This document shows positions 23,217-32,386 of a stretch of 64,000 bases of DNA, in pieces. The notes under the pieces were generated by a model that searched no databases, was not told the DNA's origin, and saw nothing but the letters and a program-made list of their open reading frames with translations. The DNA is from an uncultured Pseudomonas sp. GTDB lineage: Bacteria; Pseudomonadota; Gammaproteobacteria; Pseudomonadales; Pseudomonadaceae. A program made the position numbers and the translations under genes. Where the stretch lies: the NCBI RefSeq assembly GCF_943846705.1, contig NZ_OX044366.1, positions 3,658,001 through 3,722,000 of the forward strand, given 5' to 3'. How positions within the stretch are numbered: position 1 is the first letter of the stretch; each line of letters opens with the position of its first letter.

Positions 23217-25826
23217 GTGCTTGAAGCCTACCGCAAACATGTAGCAGAGCGTGCCGCTCAGGGTATCGTGCCCCAGCCGCTGAACGCCGAACAAACCGCA
23301 GGCCTGATCGAGCTGCTGAAGTCCCCGCCAGCCGGCGAAGAAGCTTTTCTGCTCGACCTGATTACCAACCGCGTACCGCCAGGTGTCGATGAAGCCGCCT
23401 ACGTTAAAGCCGGTTTCCTCTCTGCCGTTGCCAAAGGCGAAGCCACTTCCCCGCTGATCAGCAAGCAACACGCTGTTGAGCTGCTGGGCACCATGCAGGG
23501 CGGTTACAACATCGCCACTATGGTTGAGTTGCTCGACGACAGCGAACTGGCTGGCGTGACTGCCGAGCAACTGAAGCACACTCTGCTGATGTTTGACGCT
23601 TTCCACGACGTCGCTGAAAAAGCCAAAAATGGCAATGCTCACGCTAAAGCCGTGATGCAATCCTGGGCTGACGGCGAGTGGTTCAAGAACCGCCCAACCC
23701 TGGCCGAGAAGATCAGCCTGCGCGTATTCAAGGTCACTGGCGAAACCAACACCGACGACCTGTCCCCCGCTCCAGATGCCTGGTCGCGCCCGGATATCCC
23801 GCTGCACGCCCTGGCCATGCTGAAAATGGCCCGTGACGGCATCGTGCCGGACGAGCAAGGCGTAACTGGCCCGATGAAGCAAATCGAAGCCATGCGCGGT
23901 GAAGGCTTCCCTATCGCTTACGTCGGTGACGTGGTCGGCACTGGCTCCTCGCGTAAATCCGCCACCAACTCGGTGCTGTGGTTCTTCGGCGACGACATCC
24001 CGAACGTGCCAAACAAGCGCGCGGGCGGCTTCTGCTTCGGTAGCAAAATTGCTCCGATCTTCTACAACACCATGGAAGATGCTGGCGCTTTGCCGATCGA
24101 GTTCGACGTTTCGAACATGCACATGGGCGACGTGATCGATCTGTACCCGCACGCTGGCAAAGTCTGCAAGCACGGTACCGATGAAGTCCTCACCACCTTC
24201 GAAATGAAGACCCCGGTGCTGCTTGACGAAGTACGCGCTGGCGGCCGTATTCCGCTGATCATTGGTCGCGGCCTGACCGAGAAAGCCCGTGCCGAACTGG
24301 GCTTGGGTCCAACGGACCTGTTCAAACTGCCTGAGCCACCAGCTACCAGCAGCAAGGGTTTCACCCTGGCGCAGAAGATGGTCGGCAAGGCTTGCGGCCT
24401 GCCTGAAGGTCAAGGCGTACGCCCTGGCACCTACTGCGAACCGAAGATGACCACCGTCGGCTCGCAAGACACCACTGGTCCGATGACCCGTGACGAGCTG
24501 AAAGACCTGGCTTGCCTGGGCTTCTCCGCTGACCTGGTGATGCAGTCGTTCTGCCACACCGCGGCTTACCCAAAGCCAATCGACGTTAACACTCACCACA
24601 CCCTGCCGGATTTCATCCGCACCCGTGGTGGCGTGTCCCTGCGCCCAGGCGACGGCATCATCCACAGCTGGTTGAACCGCATGCTGCTGCCGGACACCGT
24701 CGGCACCGGTGGTGACTCGCACACCCGCTTCCCGATGGGTATCTCGTTCCCAGCCGGTTCCGGCCTTGTCGCGTTCGCTGCAGCCACCGGCGTGATGCCG
24801 CTGGATATGCCAGAGTCCATCCTGGTGCGTTTCAAAGGTAAGCTGCAGCCTGGCATCACCCTGCGTGACCTGGTCCATGCGATTCCTTACGCAGCCATCC
24901 AGAAAGGCCTGCTGACCGTCGAGAAGAAGGGCAAGGTCAACGCCTTCTCCGGCCGCATCCTCGAAATCGAAGGCCTGGACGACCTGACGGTCGAGCAAGC
25001 ATTCGAGCTGTCCGATGCCTCCGCCGAGCGCTCCGCTGCCGGTTGCACCATCAAGCTGCCGGAAAAGGCGATTGCCGAGTACCTGCGTTCCAACATCACC
25101 CTGCTGCGCTGGATGATTGGCGAAGGCTACGGCGATGCACGCACCCTGGAGCGTCGCGCTCAAGCGATGGAGGCCTGGTTGGCCGATCCTAAGCTGATGA
25201 CTGCCGACAAAGATGCTGAGTACGCCGAGATCATCGAAATCGATCTGGCCGAGATCAACGAGCCAGTGCTCTGTGCACCGAACGACCCGGACGATGCCCG
25301 TCTGCTGTCGAGCGTTGCCGGCGAGAAGATCGACGAAGTGTTCATCGGTTCGTGCATGACCAACATTGGTCACTTCCGCGCCGCCGGTAAGTTGCTGGAA
25401 AAAGTCGACGGTTCGCTGCCGACTCGCCTGTGGCTGTCGCCGCCTACCAAGATGGACCAGCACCAGCTGACCGAAGAAGGCTACTACGGCATCTTCGGCA
25501 AGGCCGGCGCACGTCTGGAAATGCCAGGCTGCTCGCTGTGCATGGGCAACCAAGCACGCGTTGAGGCGAACTCCACCGTGGTCTCGACGTCGACCCGTAA
25601 CTTCCCCAACCGTCTGGGCGATGGTGCCAACGTGTACCTATCCTCAGCCGAACTGGCGGCCGTCGCGGCAATCACCGGCAAGCTGCCGACCGTTGAGGAA
25701 TACATGGTCTACGCGAAGGAAATCGACACCATGGCAGCGGACGTTTACCGCTACCTGAGCTTCGACCAGATCGCCGAGTTCCGTGAAGCTGCTGCGAACG
25801 CCAACATTCCGGTCGTGCAAGCTTAA
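23217..25826 (+). CDS. acnB: Bifunctional aconitate hydratase B / 2-methylisocitrate dehydratase
   Basis: [4Fe-4S] enzyme of the TCA cycle isomerising citrate and isocitrate; AcnB proteins also hydrate 2-methyl-cis-aconitate. The HEAT-like domain characteristic of AcnB comes first, then the swivelling domain, then the cluster-binding core with Cys in GSCMTNIGHF and PGCSLCMGNQ. Start set at the GTG at 23217 (VLEAYRKHVAERA) because AcnB proteins begin MLEEYRKHVAERA and GAGGG lies upstream; an in-frame ATG at 23202 is the alternative. 869 aa, normal length. Confidence 0.95.
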   Translation: MLEAYRKHVAERAAQGIVPQPLNAEQTAGLIELLKSPPAGEEAFLLDLITNRVPPGVDEAAYVKAGFLSAVAKGEATSPLISKQHAVELLGTMQGGYNIATMVELLDDSELAGVTAEQLKHTLLMFDAFHDVAEKAKNGNAHAKAVMQSWADGEWFKNRPTLAEKISLRVFKVTGETNTDDLSPAPDAWSRPDIPLHALAMLKMARDGIVPDEQGVTGPMKQIEAMRGEGFPIAYVGDVVGTGSSRKSATNSVLWFFGDDIPNVPNKRAGGFCFGSKIAPIFYNTMEDAGALPIEFDVSNMHMGDVIDLYPHAGKVCKHGTDEVLTTFEMKTPVLLDEVRAGGRIPLIIGRGLTEKARAELGLGPTDLFKLPEPPATSSKGFTLAQKMVGKACGLPEGQGVRPGTYCEPKMTTVGSQDTTGPMTRDELKDLACLGFSADLVMQSFCHTAAYPKPIDVNTHHTLPDFIRTRGGVSLRPGDGIIHSWLNRMLLPDTVGTGGDSHTRFPMGISFPAGSGLVAFAAATGVMPLDMPESILVRFKGKLQPGITLRDLVHAIPYAAIQKGLLTVEKKGKVNAFSGRILEIEGLDDLTVEQAFELSDASAERSAAGCTIKLPEKAIAEYLRSNITLLRWMIGEGYGDARTLERRAQAMEAWLADPKLMTADKDAEYAEIIEIDLAEINEPVLCAPNDPDDARLLSSVAGEKIDEVFIGSCMTNIGHFRAAGKLLEKVDGSLPTRLWLSPPTKMDQHQLTEEGYYGIFGKAGARLEMPGCSLCMGNQARVEANSTVVSTSTRNFPNRLGDGANVYLSSAELAAVAAITGKLPTVEEYMVYAKEIDTMAADVYRYLSFDQIAEFREAAANANIPVVQA

Positions 25827-25856
25827 CGAGCAACGCATCACGCTGTACGTTTAAAG

Positions 25857-25884
25857 AAAAGCCCCGCCTAGTGCGGGGCTTTTT
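25857..25884 (+). terminator. Terminator of acnB
   Basis: 11-bp stem AAAAGCCCCGC/GCGGGGCTTTT with a 5-base loop, followed by CTTTTC. It separates acnB from the nasST unit whose sigma-54 promoter begins 33 bases on. Confidence 0.92.
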
Positions 25885-25916
25885 CTTTTCCGCCTCGCTA
25901 ACCCCGCTCAGATAAA

Positions 25917-25932
25917 TGGCATATGCCTTGCT
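25917..25932 (+). promoter_or_regulatory. Sigma-54 promoter of nasS-nasT
   Basis: TGGCATATGCCTTGCT: GG and GC exactly 10 bases apart, with the -12 TTGCT perfect. The predicted start is near 25943, at the foot of the first ANTAR-type hairpin. I did not find a clear NtrC site upstream, inside the acnB terminator region. Confidence 0.75.
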
Positions 25933-25940
25933 TTGACTGA

Positions 25941-26037
25941 AGGCCTAAAGCTTTTCCAGCGACGGAAACGGCCTCTCTCGACAACGGTGTCGTGCGTATC
26001 GCCAGCCCGAGCTGGCGTTATGCGCGACACCTTTTTT
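25941..26037 (+). promoter_or_regulatory. ANTAR-responsive antitermination leader of nasS-nasT
   Basis: Hairpin 1 at 25953-25968 has stem TTTCC/GGAAA and loop AGCGAC, with a possible lower stem AGGCC/GGCCT at 25941-45/25970-74. Hairpin 2 at 25979-25992 has stem CGAC/GTCG and loop AACGGT. Both six-base loops have A1 and G4, the invariant bases of ANTAR target RNAs. A long intrinsic terminator follows at 25986-26037 (arms GGTGTCG/CGACACC with an inner CGCCAGC/GCTGGCG, then T6); its 5' arm includes the 3' arm of hairpin 2, so the two exclude each other. NasT binding should favour read-through into nasS. Confidence 0.85.
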
Positions 26038-26058
26038 ATGTGGGTACGGAAAAACAGC

Positions 26059-27255
26059 ATGAATGAGCACCACATCGATCGCCGCAATAGCCCCGAAAAG
26101 CCGGTTCTGAATATCGGTTTTATGGCCCTCACCGATGCAGCCTCAGTCATTGTTGCAGCCACCCAAGGCTTCGCCGAGAAACATGGCCTAACCCTTAATC
26201 TGCAGCGCCAAGCCTCCTGGGCGACCCTGCGCGACAAGCTGCTGAGTGGCGAACTGGATGCAGCCCATAGCTTGTATGGCTTGATCTACGGTGTGCAGTT
26301 GGGCCTCGGCGGTGCGCCCAGCACGGATATGGCCGTACTGATGGGGCTTAATCAAAACGGCCAGAGCATCAACTTGTCGCCGGCGCTGCAAGCGGCCGGC
26401 GTGAGCACTGCTGGCGCACTGGCGCAGCACGCGCACCAGTCTGGGGCAAAATTAACCTTCGCCCAGACGTTCCCCACGGGCACCCATGCCATGTGGCTGA
26501 ATTACTGGCTGGCCAGCCAAGGCATCCACCCCCTGAGCGATGTTGATAGCGTGGTCGTGCCTCCCGCGCAAATGCTCGCCCACCTCAAAGCCAAACGTAT
26601 TGATGGTTTTTGCGTTGGCGAGCCGTGGAGTGCTCAGGCCGTGGATGAGCAGATGGGTTTCACCCTGACCACCAGCCAAGCGATCTGGCCCGACCACCCG
26701 GAGAAGGTGCTGGGTTGCACCCGTGTATTTGCCGAGCAGCACCCAAACAGCGCTCGCGCCCTGATCATGGCGGTACTGGAAGCCAGCCGGTTTATCGATG
26801 AGAGTGAAGAAAACCAACGCAGCACCGCGCAATTGCTCAGCGGCAGCGCATATGTGAATGCGCCACTACCGGCCATCCAGCCGCGTTTTCTCGGCCACTA
26901 CCAGGATGGTTTGGGCCATGCCTGGCAGGACGCTCATCCATTGCGCTTTCACGCGGGCGGTACGGTCAACCAGCCTTACCTGTCTGACGGCATGTGGTTT
27001 ATGACCCAGTTCCGCCGCTGGGGCCTGCTCATCGAAGACCCGGATTACCTAGCCATCGCCCGCCAGGTACAGCAACTTGAGCTCTATCGACAGGCGGCCG
27101 AGGCACTCGGCATCGACGTACCAGGTGAAATGCGCAGCAGCCAGTTACTCGATGGGCACACTTGGGACGGTAGCGACCCGGCCGGCTATGCACGCAGCTT
27201 TGCCCTGCACGCACTGGCAGATGCCCCCACCTGCGCCAAACAGGAGAGCCGTTAA
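26059..27255 (+). CDS. nasS: Nitrate sensor NasS (NrtA-like, cytoplasmic)
   Basis: 398-aa protein of the NrtA/CmpA binding-protein fold (LNIGFMALTDAASVIVAATQGFAEKHGLTL; FCVGEPWS; DGMWFMTQFRRWG) but without a signal peptide, as expected for NasS. In the known mechanism NasS holds NasT inactive and releases it on binding nitrate or nitrite. Start at 26059 is chosen since the upstream part of the frame overlaps the leader terminator; the ribosome site (ACGGAA) is weak. nasT follows one base after its stop. Confidence 0.9.
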   Translation: MNEHHIDRRNSPEKPVLNIGFMALTDAASVIVAATQGFAEKHGLTLNLQRQASWATLRDKLLSGELDAAHSLYGLIYGVQLGLGGAPSTDMAVLMGLNQNGQSINLSPALQAAGVSTAGALAQHAHQSGAKLTFAQTFPTGTHAMWLNYWLASQGIHPLSDVDSVVVPPAQMLAHLKAKRIDGFCVGEPWSAQAVDEQMGFTLTTSQAIWPDHPEKVLGCTRVFAEQHPNSARALIMAVLEASRFIDESEENQRSTAQLLSGSAYVNAPLPAIQPRFLGHYQDGLGHAWQDAHPLRFHAGGTVNQPYLSDGMWFMTQFRRWGLLIEDPDYLAIARQVQQLELYRQAAEALGIDVPGEMRSSQLLDGHTWDGSDPAGYARSFALHALADAPTCAKQESR

Positions 27256-27256
27256 T

Positions 27257-27835
27257 ATGCTGCGCATCCTGCTGATCAATGACACGGCGAAGAAAGTCGG
27301 TCGCCTGAAAATAGCCCTCAGCGAGGCGGGTTTTGAAGTCATCGATGAATCCGGTTTGACCATCGACTTGCCGGCACGGGTCGAGGCGCTTCGCCCTGAC
27401 GTGATCCTGATCGACACCGAGTCACCTGGCCGTGACGTCATGGAACAAGTGGTGCTGGTCAGCCGCGACAAGCCTCGCCCGATTGTGATGTTCACTGATG
27501 AACACGACCCCGGTGTGATGCGCCAGGCTATCCAGAGCGGTGTCAGCGCCTATATCGTCGAAGGTATTCATGCCCAACGCCTGCAGCCCATTCTCGACGT
27601 GGCCATGGCCCGCTTCGAGAGCGATCAGGCGCTGCGCGCGCAGCTGCAGGCGCGTGACGCTCAGCTGGCCGAACGCAAACGCATCGAACTGGCCAAAGGC
27701 CTGCTGATGAAGATGAAAAGCTGCGACGAGGAGCAGGCCTACACCCTGATGCGCCGCCAGGCCATGAGTCGCCAGCAAAAGCTGGTGCAGGTGGCCGAAC
27801 AGATCATCGCCATGCACGATATGCTCGACAGCTAA
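27257..27835 (+). CDS. nasT: ANTAR-domain transcription antiterminator NasT
   Basis: 192 aa. A receiver-like domain (1-120; ILLINDTAKK, VILIDTES) is followed by a coiled linker and the C-terminal ANTAR RNA-binding domain (about 132-188; ELAKGLLMKMKSCDEEQAYTLMRRQAM). NasT binds the two-hairpin leader RNA and prevents termination upstream of nitrate-assimilation genes. Four candidate targets lie in this window, including its own operon. Confidence 0.95.
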   Translation: MLRILLINDTAKKVGRLKIALSEAGFEVIDESGLTIDLPARVEALRPDVILIDTESPGRDVMEQVVLVSRDKPRPIVMFTDEHDPGVMRQAIQSGVSAYIVEGIHAQRLQPILDVAMARFESDQALRAQLQARDAQLAERKRIELAKGLLMKMKSCDEEQAYTLMRRQAMSRQQKLVQVAEQIIAMHDMLDS

Positions 27836-27848
27836 GAACGCAACGCAT

Positions 27849-27924
27849 GTAGCAGGATTGAGGTGCGCCGCATCGTTACCCGCCGATTAATCCGGTGGCT
27901 AACGCTTCGCTCAACCCACCCTAC
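27849..27924. repeat. Intergenic inverted repeat element (GTAG...CTAC type)
   Basis: 76-base imperfect palindrome bounded by GTAG and CTAC, with inner arms TTGAG/CTCAA and CGTTA/TAACG. Elements of this look (a terminal GTAGG-GGGTTGAGCG pattern and its complement) recur between genes in many proteobacteria. A related element sits at 52944-53016. Confidence 0.55.
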
Positions 27925-28054
27925 AGCTGTACCCCTAAGATTGACGGCAGCTGCTCTGGACAGCTGAGCCCTGCCCGCTTATCTTCGCCACCTGGCCAGC
28001 GCACTGGCCAACGTCGCTCGGACGGTTCCGGGCGCTTACGTATCCGAGGCAAGC

Positions 28055-29281
28055 ATGGCTGACCAAGCTCCGCGCCGCTTTGCGCGCATTGATCGACTCC
28101 CCCCCTACGTTTTCAATATCACCGCTGAACTGAAGATGGCCGCACGCCGTCGTGGCGAAGACATCATCGACTTCAGCATGGGCAACCCGGATGGCGCCAC
28201 GCCACCGCATATCGTCGAAAAGTTGGTGCAAGTGGCCCAGCGCGAAGACACCCACGGCTACTCCACCTCGCGCGGTATTCCGCGTCTGCGCCGTGCCATC
28301 TCGCGCTGGTACAAAGACCGCTATGAGGTCGAGATCGACCCGGAAAGCGAAGCCATCGTCACCATCGGCTCCAAGGAAGGTCTCGCGCATTTGATGTTGG
28401 CCACCCTGGACCATGGCGACACCGTATTGGTGCCCAACCCCAGCTACCCGATCCACATTTACGGTGCGGTAATCGCCGGCGCACAAGTGCGCTCAGTGCC
28501 GCTGGTTCCGGGCGTGGACTTCTTTGCTGAGCTGGAACGGGCGATTCGTGAGTCGATTCCCAAGCCGAAGATGATGATCCTTGGCTTTCCTTCCAACCCC
28601 ACAGCGCAATGTGTGGAGCTGGACTTCTTCGAACGCGTGGTGACCCTGGCCAAGCAATACGACGTGCTGGTGATTCACGACCTGGCCTACGCCGATATCG
28701 TCTACGACGGCTGGAAAGCCCCATCGATCATGCAGGTACCGGGCGCTAAGGACATCGCCGTGGAGTTCTTCACCCTGTCGAAGAGCTACAACATGGCCGG
28801 CTGGCGTATCGGCTTTATGGTTGGCAACAAGGAACTGGTCAACGCCCTGGCACGGATCAAGAGCTACCACGACTACGGCACCTTCACCCCATTGCAAGTG
28901 GCGGCCATTGCTGCACTGGAAGGCGACCAACAATGCGTGCGCGATATCGCCGAACAGTACCGCCAGCGTCGCAACCTACTGGTCAAGGGCCTGCATGAGC
29001 TGGGCTGGATGGTCGAGAACCCGAAAGCCTCGATGTATGTCTGGGCCAAAATCCCTCAGCAATACGCCGATCTCGGCTCGTTGGAATTCGCTAAAAAGCT
29101 GCTGCTGGAAGCCAAGGTCTGCGTCTCCCCTGGCATTGGTTTCGGTGATTACGGTGATGACCATGTGCGCTTCGCCCTGATCGAAAACCAAGACCGCACC
29201 CGTCAGGCGATTCGCGGGATCAAGGCGATGTTCCGCGCAGATGGCTTGTTACCCGGGCAAAAAGCCAAGGGCGACGAGTAA
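28055..29281 (+). CDS. alaC: Alanine transaminase, AlaC-type aminotransferase
   Basis: Class I/II PLP aminotransferase, 408 aa, converting pyruvate and glutamate to alanine and 2-oxoglutarate. The PLP lysine is Lys243 in TLSKSYNMAGWRIGF; the substrate arginine region is near DDHVRFALIEN. The N-terminal PPYVFNITAELKMAARRRGEDIIDFSMGNPDG is typical of AlaC. Separated from nasT by 220 bases with a repeat; no clear promoter recognised. Confidence 0.9.
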   Translation: MADQAPRRFARIDRLPPYVFNITAELKMAARRRGEDIIDFSMGNPDGATPPHIVEKLVQVAQREDTHGYSTSRGIPRLRRAISRWYKDRYEVEIDPESEAIVTIGSKEGLAHLMLATLDHGDTVLVPNPSYPIHIYGAVIAGAQVRSVPLVPGVDFFAELERAIRESIPKPKMMILGFPSNPTAQCVELDFFERVVTLAKQYDVLVIHDLAYADIVYDGWKAPSIMQVPGAKDIAVEFFTLSKSYNMAGWRIGFMVGNKELVNALARIKSYHDYGTFTPLQVAAIAALEGDQQCVRDIAEQYRQRRNLLVKGLHELGWMVENPKASMYVWAKIPQQYADLGSLEFAKKLLLEAKVCVSPGIGFGDYGDDHVRFALIENQDRTRQAIRGIKAMFRADGLLPGQKAKGDE

Positions 29282-29290
29282 CCTGGCAGG

Positions 29291-29308
29291 GGGCACCTTA
29301 GGGTGCCC
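29291..29308 (+). terminator. Hairpin after alaC
   Basis: 7-bp stem GGGCACC/GGTGCCC, 4-base loop, 9 bases after the stop codon. No uninterrupted U-run follows, only TCTACCACTTTT, so it is a weak terminator. Confidence 0.5.
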
Positions 29309-29871
29309 TCTACCACTTTTGATAAGTTTTGAATTAACCAAAGTTTTAGCCTCACCTGAAGCTATACAAAGCCCCCTTAAGGCCCCGAGCCGCTCACTAA
29401 CAAGAATAACGACATCCAAAAACATACATAACAACGTTACACTATGCCCCCACCACATCCAACGCTTTGACTTCAACTTTGCATGCAACACATTATTAGC
29501 AAGCACAAACCAGCCTTCAGACACCCCGTACTTAATAGCCGTGCACGTAGTTGAATCCGCTGCTCATGTAGCCGCCGCATATAAAAATACAAGCCAACTG
29601 ATAATGCGAAATCCTTATCAGCAGCTATACTTTTTCGCAGAACTCCTGCAGGGCATTTAAACCATAAAAACAGACCAAACCCAACCGACTCAATTAAGAG
29701 CCCTAGAGAAGTAAACCAACCACAAACACATCACATACACTCAACAAATAATAAACAAACACAAACACCAAGCCACAACAAACCACTAAATACATGAGTT
29801 AAGCATTAGGTGTTATCAGCGTCATTCCAAAGTCATAACGCACTTAACTATTGAGTAGAGGGAACAAGCCC
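29309..29871 (+). other. 563-base A/C-rich region upstream of the choline-type transporter
   Basis: No credible gene. About 29700-29795 is almost only A and C, with very few G. Such C-rich, G-poor, unstructured RNA resembles Rho-loading sites, and AAATAATAAA near 29743 resembles a Crc/Hfq site. AGTTAAG (29797-29803) and CTTAACT (29843-29849) form a split inverted repeat just before the gene and could be an operator. None of these is proven. Confidence 0.4.
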
Positions 29872-32076
29872 ATGGCAATCGAGCCATCCGACGACAACCT
29901 GTCCGACACTGCTCAGTCGAAGCCACCCGCACCGCACGAGAAGACCGCAAAGCCCCATCCGCCGCTGGAACGCAGCCGATTTGGCGGCACACAACCTAAG
30001 CATCAGCGCCATGATGATGACGTGCCGGTGTCACGCAGCGACCTCAGCAAAGGCCCAGATGAATTACTGGAACACGCCACGGTTCATATTAACTGGACCA
30101 TCTTACTGATCTCGTCCCTGGTGATCCTGGCGTTCTCAGTGTGGGCAATCGTCATGCCGCAAACCGCCCAGATGACGATGAAAAGCGCTGTCGACTGGAT
30201 TGCAACAAACCTGGGTTGGTACTACGTGCTGACGATGGCGATGGTGATCGGCTTTGTCGTGTGGGTCGCGCTATCCAAAGAAGGCAGCGTACGACTGGGC
30301 CCTGACGATTCGCGGCCGCAGTACAAGCTGGGCACTTGGGTGGCGATGCTGTTTGCTGCCGGTGTGGGTATCGACCTACTGTTTTTCTCGGTCACTGGCC
30401 CAGTGGTGCAGTACCTGCACCCCCCGTCAGGCGACGGGGCCAGCGCTGCGGCGTTACAAAATGCGGTTGTCTGGACGATGTTTCATTATGGCATTGCCGG
30501 TTGGGCAGTATATGCGCTGCTCGGCATGGCGATGGGCTACTTTGCCTACCGCTGGAATATGCCCTTATCGATCCGTGCAGCCCTGTACCCGTTGCTTGGC
30601 AAGCGCGTACGCGGCTCACTGGGTGACGGCATCAGCATTATTGCCCTGGTTGGCACGGTGTTTGGTGTTGCCACCACCATGGGTATCGGCGTGGTACTGC
30701 TGAACGTAGGGTTTTCGCGGATTTTTGCCTTGGAGCAGGGCCTCACCCTGCAGATCGCGCTGGTTATCGGCGCTGTAGTTCTAACTATTGCGGCCACGAC
30801 CTCTGGCGTTGATCGCGGTATTCGCTGGATCTCCGAGCTGAACCTGTGGAGCGCTGTAGCGATGATGGCCTATATCCTTATCGCGGGGCAGACGGCATTT
30901 CTGTTGAATGCGCTTGTTGAAAACATTGGTCAGTTCTTGGTTACGCTTCCCTCACGCATGCTGCAAACCTTTGCTTACGTGCCCGGAAGCAGTGAGTGGA
31001 TGGGGAGCTGGACGCTGTTTTTCTGGGCGTTCTGGCTGGCCTGGGGACCGTTCGTTGGAGTTTTTCTAGCCCGCATTTCACGCGGGCGTACGCTGCGCGA
31101 GTTCGTGATTGCAGCCATCACAGTGCCTGTACTGTGCGACTTCATTATCGTTTCACTGTTCGGCAATTCGGCCCTGTACCAAGTGCTACAAGGCAATACG
31201 GCGTTCGCCGAGCTCGCGGTACGCAACCCGGAGCAAGGTTGGTACGCGCTGCTGGAAATGTTCCCTGGGGCGATATTCCTGATCTGCCTGGCAACGTTTT
31301 CAGGGCTGCTGTTTTACCTCACGAGTGCAAACTCGGGCGCGATGGTCATGTCCAATTTCTCAGCCTCGATCCCGGATCCGGCACAGGATGGGCCTAAGTG
31401 GCTGCGCATCTTCTGGGCCGTGCTAACCGCTGTGCTCACTGTGGCCATGTTGCTCGCAGGTGGCGTGCTGACGATGGAGTATGCAACGCTGATTTTTGCC
31501 TTACCGGTCACGGTTATCGCTTATCTGGTGATGGCCTCGTTCTATAAGGCGCTGCGCATCGAGCGCGCCGAGCGCGAAGGGCAAGTCCTGCGCAGACCTT
31601 CGATCGCCGCCAGTGGCGGTCATGTGCCCGAACGCTCATGGAAACAGCGGCTTGGTAGCCTGCTGGCCTACCCGTCGCGGCGCGAGGTGAGTCATTTCCT
31701 GGAGCGCACGGTGGTTCCTGCGCTTGATGACATAGCCGCCGAATTCCGCAACCAAGACTACACGGTAGAACGGAGCAACCTGACCAATGCAACCGGCATT
31801 GAAGGGCCATTATTGCGAGTGTCGATGGGCGAACTACCGGCCTTTCACTACCAAATTTCGATGGTCGAAGCGCCGGTGCCGACGTTCAGCGGCAAGATGT
31901 CACTGGAGACTGACGTTTACTATCGGCTTGAGGTGTTTAGCGAGAGCGGTTCGGGCGGCTATGACCTGATGGGTCTTACCAAGCAACAATTGATAGACGA
32001 TGTACTGGAACAGTATGAAGCGCATATTGCACGTCTCACACAGCCTGCGCTGCCGAAGGACAATGAAGATGCCTAG
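29872..32076 (+). CDS. betT: BCCT-family transporter, BetT-like choline uptake
   Basis: 734-aa inner-membrane secondary transporter with twelve hydrophobic segments between about residues 75 and 550. The BCCT signature region is MGSWTLFFWAFWLAWGPFVG, followed by FLARISRGRT. A 70-residue hydrophilic N-terminus and a C-terminal cytoplasmic tail of about 160 residues are like osmotically regulated BetT proteins. ATG at 29872 is chosen because GAGGGAA lies ahead; a TTG 21 bases upstream is less likely. Choline is the likely substrate, by family; no bet enzymes lie nearby. Confidence 0.85.
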   Translation: MAIEPSDDNLSDTAQSKPPAPHEKTAKPHPPLERSRFGGTQPKHQRHDDDVPVSRSDLSKGPDELLEHATVHINWTILLISSLVILAFSVWAIVMPQTAQMTMKSAVDWIATNLGWYYVLTMAMVIGFVVWVALSKEGSVRLGPDDSRPQYKLGTWVAMLFAAGVGIDLLFFSVTGPVVQYLHPPSGDGASAAALQNAVVWTMFHYGIAGWAVYALLGMAMGYFAYRWNMPLSIRAALYPLLGKRVRGSLGDGISIIALVGTVFGVATTMGIGVVLLNVGFSRIFALEQGLTLQIALVIGAVVLTIAATTSGVDRGIRWISELNLWSAVAMMAYILIAGQTAFLLNALVENIGQFLVTLPSRMLQTFAYVPGSSEWMGSWTLFFWAFWLAWGPFVGVFLARISRGRTLREFVIAAITVPVLCDFIIVSLFGNSALYQVLQGNTAFAELAVRNPEQGWYALLEMFPGAIFLICLATFSGLLFYLTSANSGAMVMSNFSASIPDPAQDGPKWLRIFWAVLTAVLTVAMLLAGGVLTMEYATLIFALPVTVIAYLVMASFYKALRIERAEREGQVLRRPSIAASGGHVPERSWKQRLGSLLAYPSRREVSHFLERTVVPALDDIAAEFRNQDYTVERSNLTNATGIEGPLLRVSMGELPAFHYQISMVEAPVPTFSGKMSLETDVYYRLEVFSESGSGGYDLMGLTKQQLIDDVLEQYEAHIARLTQPALPKDNEDA

Positions 32077-32386
32077 GGTCGCAAACATAAGCAAGCTTAC
32101 AACCATTCGATGATTGCAATAAGCACGCAGACTATATACGCACAACCACTTTAATTGACCGATAAAGTCATACAACTCATCACGAAGCTGACGCCCTATA
32201 AAATCAGTATTCACTCTAAAAATCCGGCCTATTAAATTAGGACGGATTAAACTAATAGCATTACCGGCGATAGAGAATCGAATAGGCTTAATTTAAGTTA
32301 TGCGATAGCAGTGCACGGATAAACCTAGAGGGTCTGTTCCAAGTTCGTATCGGCAACATGAGTCGCCGGTACAGCACACAAGCGCT
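32077..32386 (+). other. 310-base convergent gap with no recognised feature
   Basis: AT-rich sequence between the convergent betT and lipoprotein genes. I see no strong terminator hairpin, RNA gene or coding frame with a usable start. Confidence 0.4.

Noticed and set aside
23034..25553. 839-codon open frame on the minus strand opposite acnB
   Set aside because: Mirror of a high-GC gene with strong codon bias; acnB is unambiguous and the antisense frame has no family features.
29241..29660. Small frames on both strands between alaC and the BCCT transporter gene
   Set aside because: No ribosome site, overlap with the alaC end, no protein family; composition is AT/AC-biased.
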